A DNA stretch of 6,374 nucleotides from Spirochaetaceae bacterium (GTDB lineage Bacteria; Spirochaetota; Spirochaetia; Treponematales; Treponemataceae): contig JAITWB010000171.1 in NCBI GenBank assembly GCA_031285525.1, positions 1-6,374 of the forward strand. The letters are read 5' to 3'. The translations under genes and the position numbers were made by a program. This document shows, one piece after another, positions 4,369 to 6,374 of the stretch. Below the pieces are notes generated by a model. It was not told the DNA's origin. It worked only from the letters and a program-made list of their open reading frames with translations, and did no database searches. Within the stretch, counting starts at the first letter, position 1, and every line of letters starts with the position of its first letter.

Positions 4369-5331
4369 ATGCACCCAGTTCTCGAAGAGATTGAAAAAAT
4401 CGGCATTGTTCCTGTTATCAAGATCGATGATGTGGAAAAGGCTGTCCCCCTCGCAAAGGCGCTTATCGCCGGGGGTATTCCCTGTGCGGAAGTGACCTTC
4501 CGTACTGCCCAGGGAGAGGAAGCGATCCGGCGGATGTCCAAAGAAACCCCGGACATCCTTGCAGGAGCGGGAACAGTGCTTACCACCGAACAGGTTGACC
4601 GGGCGGTTGATGCAGGGGCGAAATTCATCGTTAGCCCCGGACTCAACCCCAAAGTCGTGGAGTATTGCATTCAGAAACATATTCCCGTTACTCCCGGCTG
4701 CGCCAATCCCAGCGATATCGAAACAGCTCTGGGATTCGGACTTGAGGCGGTTAAATTCTTTCCCGCAGAGCAGGCAGGGGGATTGGAGTATATCAAGGCG
4801 GTTTCAGCCCCCTACTCTTCCCTCAAATTCATGCCTACCGGCGGAATCAATGCGAATAATATCGTAAAATATCTCTCCTTTGAGAAGGTCCTTGCCTGCG
4901 GCGGCTCCTGGATGGTGTCTGCGGATCTTATTAATGGAGGAAAGTTCGACGAGATCACCACACTCTGCCGTCAGGCGCTGCAGACTGTGATGGGCTTCTC
5001 CCTCGCCCATGTCGGGATAAATGGTGCAAACGAGGAAGCGGCTCTGAAGGCGGCAAAACGCTTCGAAACCATGTTTGGTTTCGAGTCCAAAGCCGGAAGC
5101 AGTTCTGTCTTTGCCGGGGAATATGTTGAAGTGATGAAGTCCCCCTACCTTGGCGCCAACGGACACGTCGCTATCGGTACCAACAGCATCCTCCGGGCGA
5201 AGGCCTATCTCGAAAGGAGCGGATTCACTTTTAGAGGAGACTCCGCAAAGACCGATGCCAAGGGCAAGTTAAAAGCCATCTATCTTACCGAGGAAATCGC
5301 AGGGTTTGCGGTTCACCTGGTGCAGAGATAG
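4369..5331 (+). CDS. eda: KDPG/KHG aldolase with C-terminal VOC-like domain
   Basis: The N-terminal domain (1-205) is a class I KDPG aldolase, which splits 2-keto-3-deoxy-6-phosphogluconate into pyruvate and glyceraldehyde 3-phosphate; family members may also cleave 4-hydroxy-2-oxoglutarate. Key residues are visible: E41 and R45 (AEVTFRT), T69 (GAGTVL), the Schiff-base lysine K129 (EAVKFFPAE) and the phosphate loop MPTGGIN (155-161). Residues about 211-320 add a region that starts LAHVGIN and contains GHVAIGTN and FAVHLVQR. This resembles one VOC/glyoxalase-type module with possible metal ligands H214, E251, H266 and H316. Stand-alone aldolases are about 210 residues, so 320 indicates a fusion. 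The ATG at 4369 follows AAAGGA with six bases between; an in-frame ATG at 4312 lies on the promoter and is unlikely. It is 33 bp upstream of kdgK, so they are probably cotranscribed. Confidence 0.92.
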   Translation: MHPVLEEIEKIGIVPVIKIDDVEKAVPLAKALIAGGIPCAEVTFRTAQGEEAIRRMSKETPDILAGAGTVLTTEQVDRAVDAGAKFIVSPGLNPKVVEYCIQKHIPVTPGCANPSDIETALGFGLEAVKFFPAEQAGGLEYIKAVSAPYSSLKFMPTGGINANNIVKYLSFEKVLACGGSWMVSADLINGGKFDEITTLCRQALQTVMGFSLAHVGINGANEEAALKAAKRFETMFGFESKAGSSSVFAGEYVEVMKSPYLGANGHVAIGTNSILRAKAYLERSGFTFRGDSAKTDAKGKLKAIYLTEEIAGFAVHLVQR

Positions 5332-5364
5332 TTTTCGATACGTTTTATGAGGGAGAATGGTGAG

Positions 5365-6374
5365 ATGAAAAAGATTGTTACCTTTGGAGAGATCATGCTC
5401 CGCCTTGCGCCGGAGGGATATACACGGTTTGTACAGGCCGAAACCATGGGAGCCACCTACGGCGGCGGTGAAGCGAATGTGGCTGTGTCCCTTGCCAACT
5501 ATGGTTTAGATGCGGTCTTTGTTACCAAACTGCCCAGACACGAAATCGGACAGGCCGCAGTGAATAAGCTTCGCCAGTACGGCGTCGATACCTCGAAGAT
5601 CTCAAGGGGCGGCGACCGGGTGGGTATCTACTATCTGGAGAAGGGAGCCTCCCAGCGCCCCTCAAAGGTTATCTACGACCGGGCGGGTTCTTCTATTGCT
5701 GCGGCAACTGCAGCAGACTTCGACTGGGACAAGATTTTTGACGGCGTTGATTGGTTCCACTTTACCGGAATTACCCCGGCGCTGGGAGACACAGTTGCCG
5801 CTATCTGTCTTGAAGCCTGCAAGAAGGCAAAGGCAAAAAACATCACCGTCTCCTGCGATCTGAACTACCGCAAAAACCTCTGGAGCAAGGAGAAGGCAGG
5901 ACAGGTGATGGCTGGACTCATGGAATATGTCGATGTCTGTATCGCCAACGAGGAAGACGCTTCCGATGTTTTCGGCATCCACGCAAAGAACTCCGATGTC
6001 ACCACCGGAAGCATCAACCACGACGGCTACAAAGAGGTTGCGAAAACACTGGCAGACAAGTTCGGTTTTAAGAAGGTTGCCATTACCCTGCGGGAGTCCA
6101 TCTCTGCAAACGACAACAACTGGGCCGCGATGCTCTATGACGGCGGGGAATACTATTTCTCCAAGAAATACGCCGTACACATCGTTGACCGGGTCGGCGG
6201 CGGCGACAGCTTCGGCGGAGGACTCATATACTCAAGCCTTATGGGAATGGATGCCCAGAAGAGCATCGAGTTCGCAGTAGCTGCGAGCTGCCTTAAGCAC
6301 ACCATCGAGGGAGACTTCAACCTTGTCAGCGTGGACGAGGTAAGCAAACTCGCTGGCGGCGATGGCTCAGGACG
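5365..6374 (+). CDS. kdgK: 2-keto-3-deoxygluconate kinase, PfkB family (last few codons outside window)
   Basis: KdgK phosphorylates 2-keto-3-deoxygluconate to KDPG, the substrate of the aldolase encoded just upstream. The open frame runs 336 full codons to the window edge without a stop. PfkB features are clear: start KIVTFGEIMLRLAP, sugar-binding YGGGEANVAVSLANYG (32-47), SCDLNYRKNLW (163-173), NEEDASDVFG (195-204) and the ATP/anion-hole motif VDRVGGGDSFGGG (274-286) with catalytic base D281. The motif has GGGD where many PfkB enzymes have GAGD. The sequence ends GGDGSGR, as members of this group typically do near their C-terminus, so only a few residues are probably missing. The ATG follows GAGGGAG nine bases upstream. 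No terminator or promoter is seen in the 33-bp gap after the aldolase, so the two form an operon for uronate or ketodeoxygluconate breakdown. Confidence 0.92.
   Translation, partial: MKKIVTFGEIMLRLAPEGYTRFVQAETMGATYGGGEANVAVSLANYGLDAVFVTKLPRHEIGQAAVNKLRQYGVDTSKISRGGDRVGIYYLEKGASQRPSKVIYDRAGSSIAAATAADFDWDKIFDGVDWFHFTGITPALGDTVAAICLEACKKAKAKNITVSCDLNYRKNLWSKEKAGQVMAGLMEYVDVCIANEEDASDVFGIHAKNSDVTTGSINHDGYKEVAKTLADKFGFKKVAITLRESISANDNNWAAMLYDGGEYYFSKKYAVHIVDRVGGGDSFGGGLIYSSLMGMDAQKSIEFAVAASCLKHTIEGDFNLVSVDEVSKLAGGDGSG

Noticed and set aside
5662..6180. 172-codon minus-strand frame opposite kdgK
   Set aside because: It lies entirely within a clear PfkB kinase gene; its composition reflects the codon use of the real strand.

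Overview
This window looks like part of a host-associated spirochaete chromosome, most probably Treponema-like. That assignment rests on the style of the genes (a GRSEIGGNHTDHN-type galactokinase, a KDPG aldolase with an extra C-terminal domain, purine-rich intergenic tracts, in-frame palindromic inserts). It is an inference, not a database result.

Layout. Bases 1-453 (minus strand) hold the N-terminal part of a BglG/LicT-type transcriptional antiterminator, cut by the window edge. Its leader (454-533) carries a clear RAT element, the RNA site bound by this protein family. The RAT overlaps an alternative hairpin that would cover the gene's own ribosome binding site and start codon. Bases 643-2750 are a tandem duplication. 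Each copy has a structured leader followed by a 239-residue protein with a 14-residue coiled-coil repeat and a PD-(D/E)XK nuclease-like domain. Between the two genes lies a block of four 43-bp tandem repeats, made of half units at alternating 21/22-bp spacing. Bases 2695-2820 form a long interrupted purine/pyrimidine inverted repeat between the second duplicate and the converging galactokinase gene.

Bases 2825-4216 (minus) encode a galactokinase-family GHMP kinase. It has a diverged signature motif and a short palindromic in-frame insert. Divergent from it, across a 152-bp promoter region, run a KDPG/KHG aldolase with a C-terminal VOC-like domain (4369-5331) and a 2-keto-3-deoxygluconate kinase (5365 to the window end, missing only its last few codons).

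How the genes work together. The kinase and aldolase make a two-step module: KdgK phosphorylates 2-keto-3-deoxygluconate and the aldolase splits KDPG to pyruvate and glyceraldehyde 3-phosphate. This fits growth on uronates or other pectin or plant sugars. Galactokinase would bring galactose into the cell's metabolism and shares the divergent promoter region. The antiterminator normally responds to PTS sugar transport, but its target operon is outside the window. The duplicated nuclease-like genes have no visible metabolic link and look like accessory, repeat-prone DNA.
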